Shown here piece after piece: positions 36,524-44,585 of a stretch of DNA of 64,000 nt. The DNA is from Nitrospira sp. GTDB taxonomy: Bacteria; Nitrospirota; Nitrospiria; Nitrospirales; Nitrospiraceae. The notes under the pieces are model-generated. The model saw nothing but the letters and a program-made list of their open reading frames with translations, was not told the origin of the DNA and searched no databases. The translations under genes and the position numbers were made by a program. The first letter of the stretch is position 1, and every line of letters starts with the position of its first letter. The stretch covers positions 4,418,036-4,482,035 of the forward strand of contig CP060501.1 of the NCBI GenBank assembly GCA_024760545.1, in the 5' to 3' direction.

Positions 36524-37261
36524 ATGAATCGGCCCTGGTCCAAGATTCTTCATCTCCTCACGCACGGATTTTCGGTCTTGGCGCGCTACGTCCCTCCTGT
36601 CCCGTTGTACCATGTGCGCCCGAGTCGTGCCGTGAGTGTGGGGGACTGTGGTGTGCCAGAGCACTCGCATCGGACCAAGAAAGCGGCCGAGCGTTGTCAG
36701 CCAAAGCCTATCAATAGGACGGCTCGAATTGTTCCTACAAAGGAAGAGCAAGCCGCTGATGCCAGGCGTTTATTTGAAATGGTCTTATCCGGAGCGACAT
36801 ATTCACAGGCGGCGACGACGTTTGGTACGTCAATGACACTGTGTAGGAAGAGGTTCTTTAGATTGGCGCGCCTGACGGTTCGCAGGCGTTCACCGGCTCA
36901 TCGATACGAACCACCGTTTGATGAGCAGCAGGTGGCGGTGATGAGGCGACACAAAGAAGCCTGGCTACAAGCCTATGACCAAGCAGTGGCACCCCTGTCG
37001 CTCTCTGAGTGTCAAAGGCCAGAAACTGTTTCGATCTGTCAACTCAAGTTGAGCTCCTATACTGAAACCTCCCTCAGAAATGCTGACATCACCACACTTG
37101 CTGACCTCCTCAATACGACCGAACATCAGATCTTAATCAATAGGAGGTTTGGGGAACATACGTTGCGTGAAATTAGGGCACTGCTTACCCGCCTCGGTCT
37201 TTCATTTAAGCCATCTGAAGAATCAGTTGCTCACACCACGGTGAGACGGCTAACCCCCTGA
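36524..37261 (+). CDS. HTH protein with RNA polymerase alpha-CTD-like domain
   Basis: This 245-aa protein has a basic N-terminal region, a predicted HTH at about 78-120 (RRLFEMVLSGATYSQAATTF, RKRFFRLARL) and a domain at about 169-230 that matches the alpha-CTD helix-hairpin-helix fold (ICQLKLSSYTETSLRNADI, TTLADLLNTTE, RFGEHTLREIRALLTRLGLS). The positions equal to E. coli alpha Arg265, Asn268, Lys298 and Ser299 are not conserved, so UP-element binding of the usual kind is unlikely. It is probably a transcription factor contacting DNA by the HTH and a partner by the CTD-like part (inference). A paralogue is at 54,632 and a remnant at 32,186. Confidence 0.75.
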   Translation: MNRPWSKILHLLTHGFSVLARYVPPVPLYHVRPSRAVSVGDCGVPEHSHRTKKAAERCQPKPINRTARIVPTKEEQAADARRLFEMVLSGATYSQAATTFGTSMTLCRKRFFRLARLTVRRRSPAHRYEPPFDEQQVAVMRRHKEAWLQAYDQAVAPLSLSECQRPETVSICQLKLSSYTETSLRNADITTLADLLNTTEHQILINRRFGEHTLREIRALLTRLGLSFKPSEESVAHTTVRRLTP

Positions 37262-37329
37262 AGCAATATTGATATACCGTCCATGCGTCATGGGGTGGGA
37301 CAATGCTTCAGTAGCTGAGACCATGAGGC

Positions 37330-37974
37330 TTACTGTGATGGACTGTCATTGCATAGAGTGAGGAGACGGTCTAAGGCACGTTTCCTGGTGAGTTCTTGAA
37401 TGGAGGCCGCCGTATCGAAGAGATTTCCTTCCTCCTCAGTCGACAGAAGCGGGCGCTTGCTCGTCTTGAACATCTGTAATGTTCTGTCGACCAATTCATA
37501 GGCAGCCGCAAGATGTGGTTCAGCGGTGAAATCCCGAGGATATGTCTCCATATGGTCTTGAAACGTCGCTATTGCCCGCACTCTCGACGCGAGCAATTTC
37601 ATCAATTGATTATGCCATAGGGCCTGTTTGACCGCATGGACAGCCTCATGAGGAACGACGGGCTTCGCGATGAAATCCAGCGCATCCCGTTGGAGGACCC
37701 GATAAGCCGATGTGCGGTCTCGCTCACCGGCAGTGACAAGAATGGGCGCGACGGAACCCTGGGCGGCTTTATATTTGAGGAATCGATACGCTTGCAGCAG
37801 AATGAGACTCATTGCCATGGTGTCGTACGATGCCAGGCCACTCTTCCGACATAGTTCCTCGACGGAAGTACAGATATCGACCATCACGTGCGGGAAGTGA
37901 TCAGACAAGATGCGCGGGAAATGATCGAGGGTATGAGGATCGGTGTCAGCGAGGATAATCGTATGGCGGAACAT
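37330..37974 (-). CDS. Degenerate receiver-like protein with helical tail
   Basis: The first 120 of 214 residues have the REC outline (TIILADTDPHTLDHF, APILVTAGERD, DFIAKPVVPHEAVHAV), but the site expected to hold the phospho-acceptor Asp reads MAMSLILLQAYRF, with no Asp. The rest is helical (LMKLLASRVRAIATF, ALDRLLTL). It may be a phosphorylation-independent pseudo-receiver. It is convergent with the HTH/alpha-CTD-like gene. Confidence 0.6.
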   Translation of the reverse strand: MFRHTIILADTDPHTLDHFPRILSDHFPHVMVDICTSVEELCRKSGLASYDTMAMSLILLQAYRFLKYKAAQGSVAPILVTAGERDRTSAYRVLQRDALDFIAKPVVPHEAVHAVKQALWHNQLMKLLASRVRAIATFQDHMETYPRDFTAEPHLAAAYELVDRTLQMFKTSKRPLLSTEEEGNLFDTAASIQELTRKRALDRLLTLCNDSPSQ

Positions 37975-37977
37975 CTG

Positions 37978-38150
37978 TGTGCCCTAGGAACAAGTGACTC
38001 CCATCATCGGTTGCGATCCCTGCGCTGTTCAGTAATGAAAAGAAGCCGGCTTCCTTGAAGACTCCTCTGTCAAGCCAACAAATTTTAAGCGTAGGTAATA
38101 TTCCAAGACAATTAGAGAGAAACCTCAAGGAGAAGTCTGGAGGCTGGCTG
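37978..38150. repeat. About 165-bp dispersed repeat, copy 2
   Basis: It matches 18,235-18,405, including CAACAAATTTTAAGCGTA and the GACAATTAGAGA block. It begins immediately upstream of the receiver-like gene start, as copy 1 begins next to the start of a YKG-type gene. Confidence 0.7.
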
Positions 38151-38306
38151 ATGGGTGAACGAGAATTGCAGATAGCGCCGCTGACAGATAATGGAAGTTA
38201 GAGATCTCACGTCGGCTAATTCGCAATAGTTCTCAAGGACTAGCGGCGATGGACGCAACGAGAATAGTCAGGAGCATGCAAGACGTGGTCATCTCTCGCT
38301 CTTGTG

Positions 38307-38531
38307 TTATCTAACCGATGAGCCAGGAATCTTGCCATCTATGATGAGCTGGCCATAGGCGATGCACTGGGCCGTGGCTTCTTCGAATGTCGTATATCGA
38401 CCAGTCCTCACGAAATGACGGCTATCCTCCTCGTCCTTCGTTGACCAGGAAATGAAGACATTCAATTCCCACATTCCCGTATCCACGAGTAGCCGAGGTG
38501 CGGGCTGAATAGTATAGCCTTTGTAAGTCAC
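38307..38531 (-). CDS. YKG-type small protein
   Basis: This 74-aa protein starts (GTG) MTYKGYTIQPAPRLL and has MWELNVFISWSTKDEED, then YTTFEEATAQCIAYGQLIIDG. It matches the family pattern, with the terminal ID helix. Confidence 0.6.
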   Translation of the reverse strand: MTYKGYTIQPAPRLLVDTGMWELNVFISWSTKDEEDSRHFVRTGRYTTFEEATAQCIAYGQLIIDGKIPGSSVR

Positions 38532-38558
38532 GGCTGGGTTTTCGGAATAGCAGGTGAG

Positions 38559-38786
38559 TCAGGACAATTTCTGGGCGGTCCGATCATTGGTAGGAGACCG
38601 GTCCTCTGTATGAACCGGTGAGGGCTTCCAACACGCACTATCCAGATACCAGGTTCCTGTTTGTTTACAGCGGACACAGTACGTTTGGAACATGTTTGGA
38701 GGGAGAAACGTATTCTGGGTTTTCTCTTGGCAGACCGCGCACAGGAGGAAGCAGGTATTCGAGAAAAAGAGTGCGTCGATTTTCAT
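38559..38786 (-). CDS. Small zinc-binding protein (75 aa)
   Basis: It begins MKIDALFFSNTCFLLCAVCQ and contains TYCVRCKQTGTWYLD. The CAVC and CVRC pairs form a likely zinc ribbon. AAGAGGTCG precedes the ATG. The upstream 100 bp and the gene are duplicated at 55.5-55.85 kb, where a one-base loss breaks the second CxxC. Confidence 0.6.
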   Translation of the reverse strand: MKIDALFFSNTCFLLCAVCQEKTQNTFLPPNMFQTYCVRCKQTGTWYLDSACWKPSPVHTEDRSPTNDRTAQKLS

Positions 38787-38884
38787 CGAAGCGACCTCTT
38801 GCGGCCTGCTCGTCAGTCACGCTTAGCGAAGACCGCGAACTGGGGAAAATTGTAGCAAATCGTAAAACTACTTACAGGGTCATC

Positions 38885-39115
38885 AACCCCATGAATTCCA
38901 TTGGCAGGCATTGAGGCCCCCCGTAAGTCATGGATGATGCTTCAAAATCCTGGACTGTGTTGTCGAGAAGGAAGGCGTGAAACCAACATGGGCAAGCTCG
39001 CTCGGCCATCGAATAGCTCACTGTGCAGCCCAGAGGGTTAGACCTGCAATGCACTGGTTTTATCAGCCGATTAGGCTGGCTCCTCATGTCCATCCAGCAA
39101 TTCTCGCGCTCAAAG
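38885..39115. repeat. Remnant of MEDS gene start and upstream region
   Basis: It matches 9,715-9,960 with moderate divergence (GAATTCCATTGGCAGGCAT, CGAGAAGGA, GGCCATCGA, GGGTTAGACCTGC). Only the first few codons of a MEDS gene remain. Confidence 0.5.
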
Positions 39116-39140
39116 TGTCTCATTTCAGGATTGGAGCATT

Positions 39141-39323
39141 TCAATCTGGTAACCGATAATAAGCAAGATTTTCTCTCTGCCCACATTTATCACACGCGCC
39201 CGTTAGGCTGATCGGCCGAAGCTGGCGGATAGTCGCCCAGTAGAATAGCATCTCATTTTTCGTCTTGGGTCTTAACAATGATAACAGGCCAGCGCATCTC
39301 GAACAGTATTTGATCGTCGTCAT
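39141..39323 (-). CDS. Tiny zinc-knuckle protein (60 aa)
   Basis: It reads MTTIKYCSRCAGLLS, then ISLTGACDKCGQRENLAYY and RLPD. Two CxxC pairs can hold one zinc. CAGGAGGGCAGCATT precedes the start. A paralogue with the same length and ends is at 50,356-50,538, and both have the CTAGG-type palindrome 68-69 bp upstream. The function is unknown. Confidence 0.65.
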   Translation of the reverse strand: MTTIKYCSRCAGLLSLLRPKTKNEMLFYWATIRQLRPISLTGACDKCGQRENLAYYRLPD

Positions 39324-39391
39324 AATGCTGCCCTCCTGTCGCAGTGCAGTTCGCGGCAGTTATTTTCTGACAGAGAGGACAAGTTCTAATA

Positions 39392-39407
39392 CTAGGAAGA
39401 ACACTAG
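39392..39407. promoter_or_regulatory. Palindromic site CTAGG-N6-ACTAG
   Basis: One-mismatch palindrome 68 bp upstream of the zinc-knuckle gene at 39,323. Confidence 0.5.
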
Positions 39408-39498
39408 GCTGGTGATCAAGGGCACATATGGGCGGACCCGGATCGAAGGGGTGACCCGCGGCTTATGAGGTAGCGGTACAAGAGCAAAGCACAAAGGG

Positions 39499-40419
39499 TT
39501 ACGGCTGCATGTCCTGGGCAAGACGGAAGCCGACATTGAGGCCCCGATGACTGGCATAGAGCCAGATGCGGATTGAGGTACGCAAAAACCCTGGCGTGAG
39601 GTACCAGGATCCACCCCGAAGCACGCGCGCGCCGCAATGACCACCATGCGCCTCTAACCATGCCGTGCCATCTTCTGGCGCCCCATCATAGGCTGAATGC
39701 GCACAATCCTCGACCCATTCCCACACGTTCCCACTCAGGTCATGGAGCCCGAAACTGTTCTGCAGCTTCGTGCCGATCTCCGCCGTGCGACTTCCTGAAT
39801 TGTCCGTAAAAATGGCGTACGCCCCAACCTGCGATTCCTCAGAGGTGCCTGCCCATTGTTCCTCCTTATCGCCGCTGCGTGCCGCATATTCCCATTCCGA
39901 TTCCGTCGGCAGTCGATAGCGTGTGCCCGTTTGGGCGGACAGCCATGCCGCATAGGCTTTTGCATCCTCCCAAGAGACGTTCATGACCGGGTGAGAGCCG
40001 CGTCCCCACCCCTGGTCTTCCGGCAAATGTCGTCCTGTGGCGATCGCAAACCGGTCGTATTCGTCAAAGGTCACTTCATATTTTCCGAGCTTAAAGGGCT
40101 TGATCGTCACTGGATGAACCGGGTTGCGCCATGATTCGCCTAACTTCTCCACATCACCCATCTGAAAAGAACCGGCTGCAATCTGCACCATCTGAGGCGG
40201 CACAAGGATACTGACAAAGAACGATTGAAGCTTGAGCGCGGCCTGATCGATGGTATAGCCCTTCTGCCAGAGCCACGACGTGCCCAGCACGAGCAGCACC
40301 ATGGCAGCAAGGGCAGCGTTGAGGACCTGGCGTACCCGTCGGTTCGTGGGCAAATACTTCTTCATCGCTTCGGTGAGACCGATCTCAGTTCGGCCATACT
40401 CGCGATCTTCCTGGGCCAA
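39499..40419 (-). CDS. SUMF1/FGE-domain protein, probably 5'-truncated
   Basis: This 306-aa frame has a membrane helix at about 35-53 (NAALAAMVLLVLGTSWLW) and a C-terminal formylglycine-generating-enzyme/EgtB-like domain: MVQIAAGSFQMGDVE, HPVMNVSWEDAKAYAAWLS, RLPTESEWEYAAR, LSGNVWEWVEDC and VLRGGSWY. The frame stays open upstream to about 40,570, reading VLFLLSKLHHLD and GRFWHYGLALAQEDREYG without an ATG, which looks like the end of a larger signalling ATPase. The 5' part is therefore probably lost, next to a recombinase trace. Confidence 0.7.
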   Translation of the reverse strand: MAQEDREYGRTEIGLTEAMKKYLPTNRRVRQVLNAALAAMVLLVLGTSWLWQKGYTIDQAALKLQSFFVSILVPPQMVQIAAGSFQMGDVEKLGESWRNPVHPVTIKPFKLGKYEVTFDEYDRFAIATGRHLPEDQGWGRGSHPVMNVSWEDAKAYAAWLSAQTGTRYRLPTESEWEYAARSGDKEEQWAGTSEESQVGAYAIFTDNSGSRTAEIGTKLQNSFGLHDLSGNVWEWVEDCAHSAYDGAPEDGTAWLEAHGGHCGARVLRGGSWYLTPGFLRTSIRIWLYASHRGLNVGFRLAQDMQP

Positions 40420-40569
40420 CGCAAGGCCATAGTGCCAGAACCGCCCCTCTCCACTCCTTTCTTCCCTGTGCGTACAATCGAGATGATGAAGCTTGGAGAG
40501 AAGAAACAGAACTTTTCGATCACCTGAGGCGAGGATGCAGAAGCAGCTGAGTCCTAAGTCGCTGGTTTA

Positions 40570-40612
40570 GTTGGTGGCGGTGGACCGCAGCAAAAATTAC
40601 TTTGGCCCAGAA
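40570..40612 (-). mobile_element. Short recombinase-end trace
   Basis: The reverse complement resembles 47,246-47,280, the 3' end of the serine-recombinase remnant (GCGGTCCACCGC region and TAATTTTT block). It lies just before the truncated SUMF1 gene. Confidence 0.3.
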
Positions 40613-40779
40613 ACACAGGTGATTTTCCAACCTGAAGTGAATGCCGCCTGAATGTACTCCCTCGCAGCTTACCACACCGGTGAATTTGGCGGCAAGGAAA
40701 CCCGTCCAGCGAATGACACATTACTCTTTCCCTAAGGCCCAGCGGGGCAGTTGACCTGCGGCTTCACCATCCTATTTCT

Positions 40780-41137
40780 GACAGATTGGTTTTGATGCTA
40801 TGCGCGCCGAGTTCTATATAGGCTTTCATCTGTGCTTTCTCAAATATTTGATGAAACGTACTCAGTTGGGGAAAAGGCGACGGACATGCAATCAGATCCC
40901 CTTTAAGGCAGGGTTCCACTCGATGAGCGCGTATAAATTTCACCAGTTCATCAGGATATTCCTTCTCAAGTGACCTGTCACAATCACGTCGGGAGGTGTT
41001 TCCAAAACGGCACGAACGGCTTCATTGACATTCTGGGCTTTACAAACCTGATAGCCTGCGCCTCAAAATTCATCATGGAGAAGAGTACGCATATCTCCAT
41101 CGCCCTCGACAATCAGCACAATCGTCCTGTTAACCAT
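40780..41137 (-). pseudogene. Decayed receiver gene (third copy of the 8,629 type)
   Basis: From ATG 41137 the minus strand reads TIVLIVEGDGDMRTLLHDEF, then TGA, and continues GAGYQVCKAQNVNEAVRAVL and TPPDVIVT before similarity ends near 40,960. The remaining frame reads FEKAQMKAYIELGAHSIK. The upstream region (TTTTGCAACACTGGTC block, 41,275-41,340) matches that of the 57,188 gene in reverse. Confidence 0.65.
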
Positions 41138-41509
41138 AATTGTCTCTCTGTGAGTGACGCCACGGCCGTAGCGAGCCTACGATACGCTCGAAATCCATAC
41201 GAGTAAGCTCCAGCAAGAGAAGTGCCACTAATGCGAATGTGTTCCTGAGGTAAAATGCAGGTAAAAACCTCCTCATCCCCTCATTGTGGGTGCCTTTTGC
41301 AACACTGGTCGAGAGTGGCCTGTCGCATTAGTCCCCCCAAATGAGTGTGCGGCGTATCAAACGGAGGCGACTAGAGAGACCCATATTACATGGTGAGTCG
41401 TTCTCGCGGTTCCAAGTGCGAACTGAGAACTATAGCTAACTGGCAGACGGTGCAGTTCCAGCCTCTGTGAGCGGCTCTAACTGACACTTCACTAAATTAC
41501 AATTAGCGT

Positions 41510-41620
41510 ACTCTATCAGTCCGGCCTCAAGATTTCCTCTTGAGGTTGTTATCGAATGGCCTTGAAATATTACCTACGCTTAAAATGTCCTGGCGTGACA
41601 GAACAGCACTCACACCACCG
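41510..41620 (-). repeat. About 165-bp dispersed repeat, inverted diverged copy 3
   Basis: It contains ATATTACCTACGCTTAAAAT, the reverse complement of the core of the copies at 18,235 and 37,978, and a flanking CCTCTTGAGG block. Confidence 0.5.
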
Positions 41621-41649
41621 AGAAGCAAGTGATCCGACGCGACGACAAA

Positions 41650-41832
41650 ATGTCGAATCTCTGTTACCCTTCCCATGCTCAGGTCCAAGTGATCGGTTTA
41701 TCGGTGAATACGGGAGGGGAAGCCTTCAATGCCATCACGACTGCGGGAGCTCGGACGTTATTGACGAAAGAAGCTGCTGTGGAGCAGCTGCATGGCGTCA
41801 TCCAGCAAGCGATGCAGGTATCCGTCAATTAA
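41650..41832 (+). pseudogene. Receiver-domain remnant
   Basis: It reads VQVIGLSVNTGGEAFNAI, GARTLLTKEAAVEQLHGVI, the last 45 residues of a NarL-type receiver domain with the conserved Lys. The N-terminal part with the Asp is missing. Confidence 0.55.
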
Positions 41833-42403
41833 CGTACAGAATAAGGAGAAAGGTCTGTGGTGATTCCACTTGCTGGATCAAAGCGAGATAATGCACAGCT
41901 ACAGCAAAAAATGGGACCCGTACAGCTATCGGATAGAGGGGGCATGGGGGGGCTTCAATACTCGTTTGCAGCGGGCTATCCAAATTGTTGCTAAATTCAT
42001 GGGCCGAATCAGGGTAACCATTTGTGTAACCTTCCCTTCCATGTATGACTGCGTGAGCTATCGTTGCTCGTTATAATATTTTAAATGGATAGATGGCTTT
42101 TCGACTCTGACATCCTGGCGTGCTGCAGCATCCTAGACTGAAAGGAAGGCATCATTGTTCGCCCTTTGTGCAACACCAAAAAATCTCGCATGACGCTCCT
42201 TGGGGCCAGAATTGCTCCATACACCCTTCAAGGAACAACATAAGCCAGGATTTCCAGGTTGGAAATCCTTGATATAAACCATACACGGCTGAGACCGGTG
42301 CATGGTGAGCGCGTTGGGTATGCGACGCGATCCAGCTGTAACACGGAAATCCTGGTTGCCATGCAAATACCCACATCGAGATGGGCTTAAGGAGATGTAT
42401 ACG
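41833..42403. other. Intergenic region with a hairpin
   Basis: No gene is supported. GGATTTCC at 42,248-42,255 and GGAAATCC at 42,261-42,268 form a short perfect hairpin upstream of hflX; its role is unknown. Confidence 0.4.
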
Positions 42404-43792
42404 ATGTCGCCCCCCTCACAATCTAGTGCCGTGCTTGTGGCGATCCACACCCCTCATGTAACCGGAGAGCAATTAGAAAGTTCTCTTCAAGAGCTCACAC
42501 GTCTTGTGAAAACCCTCGGGTACCATGTCGTCGGCCAAGTCAGACAAAAACGCTGTTCTGATAAATTCGCGACGGTCCTGGGTCGTGGAAAACTCGCCGA
42601 ATTGGCGCTGTGGACGGGTGGTTCGGGTAAAGTCGCGACTTCGTTTGCAAGACCCACGCACAAAGCGGCCTTGAAGCGCGAGGCGGCGGCATCTGAGGCA
42701 GACGAGGAGTTAGAGGAAGGCGAATTGGATGACACGATCGACACCTCATCCAGTCCTCGCCAACAGGCGCAGATCGTCATTGTGGACGGTGATCTGTCAC
42801 CGTCACAATTGAAAAGTCTTGAAAGTGCCGCCGGAGTGCCTGTGCTCGATCGTACCGGTGTCATTATTGAAATTTTTAGCCGACATGCGCGTACACGAGC
42901 GGCCCGACTCCAGGTGGAACTCGCGAGGCTCACTTATCTCGCGCCACGTGTGCGTGAAACCGGTAGCGGCAGCGAACGGCAAAGCGGGGGGATCGGAAGC
43001 AAAGGGGCAGGAGAGACGAGTCTTGAGCTCGATAAGCGCAGAATACGGGATCGCATGAAAGAAGTACGAGCTGAATTGGCGTCGATCGGGGACGAACATC
43101 GCACGCACCGCGCAAGGCGGGTCCGCGAATTGACAGTTGCGCTCGTCGGTTACACGAATGCCGGCAAATCTTCGCTCATGCGAGCGATGACGGGAAGCGA
43201 GGTGCTCGTGGCTGACAAGCTGTTTGCCACACTCGATACCACTATCCGGCCTCTGTATCCCGAAACGTGTCCGAAGGTGCTCCTGACCGATACGGTGGGC
43301 TTTATCAAAAAGCTCCCGCACGACCTGGTGGCGTCGTTTAAGTCGACGCTTGATGAAGCGGCCAGTGCCTCGCTGTTGCTGTTTGTCGTCGATGCCTCAG
43401 ATCCGTCCTTTCGATCCCAGCTCGACGTCACGCGGAAGGTGTTAGCCGAAGTGGGAGCCTCGAGTGTTCCCAGTCTCTTGGTGATGAATAAACAGGATCG
43501 TCTCGGACCGGGAGAAATCGCCTCGCTGAAGGCGGAATACCCCGACGCCGTTTTTCTCTCCACAAGAAGCAAGGACGATGTGAAGGAGTTACGTGAACGC
43601 ATCATGACGTACTTTGAGAGCGACATGATCGACGAGGAGCTGTGTATTCCCTTTACGGCTCAAGCGGTCCTTGGAGAGATCAGAGTTCGGATGCGTATCT
43701 TGTCCGAAGAATATTCCGCTGAGGGACTCAAGATACGGGTGCGATCGACCCCTGCGAACCTTGCGTTGATCAAAAAGAAGCTCACGCGGTGA
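42404..43792 (+). CDS. hflX: Ribosome-associated GTPase HflX
   Basis: This 462-aa protein has the HflX N-terminal domain (LTRLVKTLGYHVVGQVRQKR, GRGKLAELA, QIVIVDGDLSPSQLKSLE, VLDRTGVIIEIFSRHARTRAA), the glycine-rich linker GSGSERQSGGIGSKGAGE and a G domain with GYTNAGKSS (G1), DTVGFIKKLPHDLVASFKST (G3/switch) and NKQD (G4). HflX splits stalled or stressed ribosomes. AAGGAG is correctly spaced for ATG 42404. The first domain has an acidic insertion (EADEELEEGELDDTID). Confidence 0.93.
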   Translation: MSPPSQSSAVLVAIHTPHVTGEQLESSLQELTRLVKTLGYHVVGQVRQKRCSDKFATVLGRGKLAELALWTGGSGKVATSFARPTHKAALKREAAASEADEELEEGELDDTIDTSSSPRQQAQIVIVDGDLSPSQLKSLESAAGVPVLDRTGVIIEIFSRHARTRAARLQVELARLTYLAPRVRETGSGSERQSGGIGSKGAGETSLELDKRRIRDRMKEVRAELASIGDEHRTHRARRVRELTVALVGYTNAGKSSLMRAMTGSEVLVADKLFATLDTTIRPLYPETCPKVLLTDTVGFIKKLPHDLVASFKSTLDEAASASLLLFVVDASDPSFRSQLDVTRKVLAEVGASSVPSLLVMNKQDRLGPGEIASLKAEYPDAVFLSTRSKDDVKELRERIMTYFESDMIDEELCIPFTAQAVLGEIRVRMRILSEEYSAEGLKIRVRSTPANLALIKKKLTR

Positions 43793-44585
43793 GCCGCGGA
43801 TGTCTGACGATTCCAGCTACGGTATTGGGGTGGTCAAATCCACCACGGAAGAAAGACACGCTACGTAGACCCCGCGTGTTCTCTTTACGGAGAAACTTGC
43901 CCAAAGTCCCTTAAATTTCCAGAGAAGAGCTGAGCCCGTCAAACAGGCGAACTCCGCTGCTAGAGCGATTTACAATACATCTAACTAGAGCTGATGTGAA
44001 AGTATCTGCAAGGCGAGACAGGTCTAGTATGCGAAACGACTCGCAAGTCCATCACGTCTGCATGAACCACAATGCGTGAAAAGATATGACTCATGGAAAG
44101 ATCGCGATACTCCTGAAAGATGCCTCCCAGACCGGCCGCGAACGTGACAGGGTTGAAGTTTGTGGTCCGATAGTTGAGTTTAATAAGAGTAACTATTCCC
44201 ATTTTGGCAGCTCTAGTCTTCGCGGCTGCCGCGGATTGTGACACCGTTTGATGGAACCAAAGATGTCCCCTCGCGGCTGATGAATCGCGAGACTCACCTC
44301 TCGAACCAAAAACCACATCCTTAGGTCGCTGCTGAGTGGGGCCTGTAGACATGTCCTGTCGAGATGGCGGCTACTGCCTGCTTTACTTTTGCATGGAAAG
44401 TTTTTAGAGTTTACTGGCCTAGGAGATGGCATGTGGCACACTCCGGCCTTTCGGCTCTCTTACTTTCTCGACACTCCGCCCTGAACCTGTTCGGCTTCTT
44501 GACATAACGTCAATTGGTTTCGACCTTAAAAGTTTCCCTAATTTTTGTCACCACGCCCGTGAAACTTTAGTCCGAAAGGACCGTC
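43793..44585. other. Intergenic region of about 790 bp, nothing convincing
   Basis: A 123-residue frame on the minus strand (43,981-44,352) lacks a ribosome-binding site and any recognisable domain. No repeats or hairpins stood out. Confidence 0.4.

Noticed and set aside
41275-41300. Possible sigma-54 promoter (GG...TTTTGC).
   Set aside because: The spacing between the GG and GC elements is nine bases in place of ten, and the sequence belongs to a dispersed repeat.
43981-44352. A 123-residue minus-strand frame.
   Set aside because: No ribosome-binding site, no signal peptide or domain, and unusual composition.
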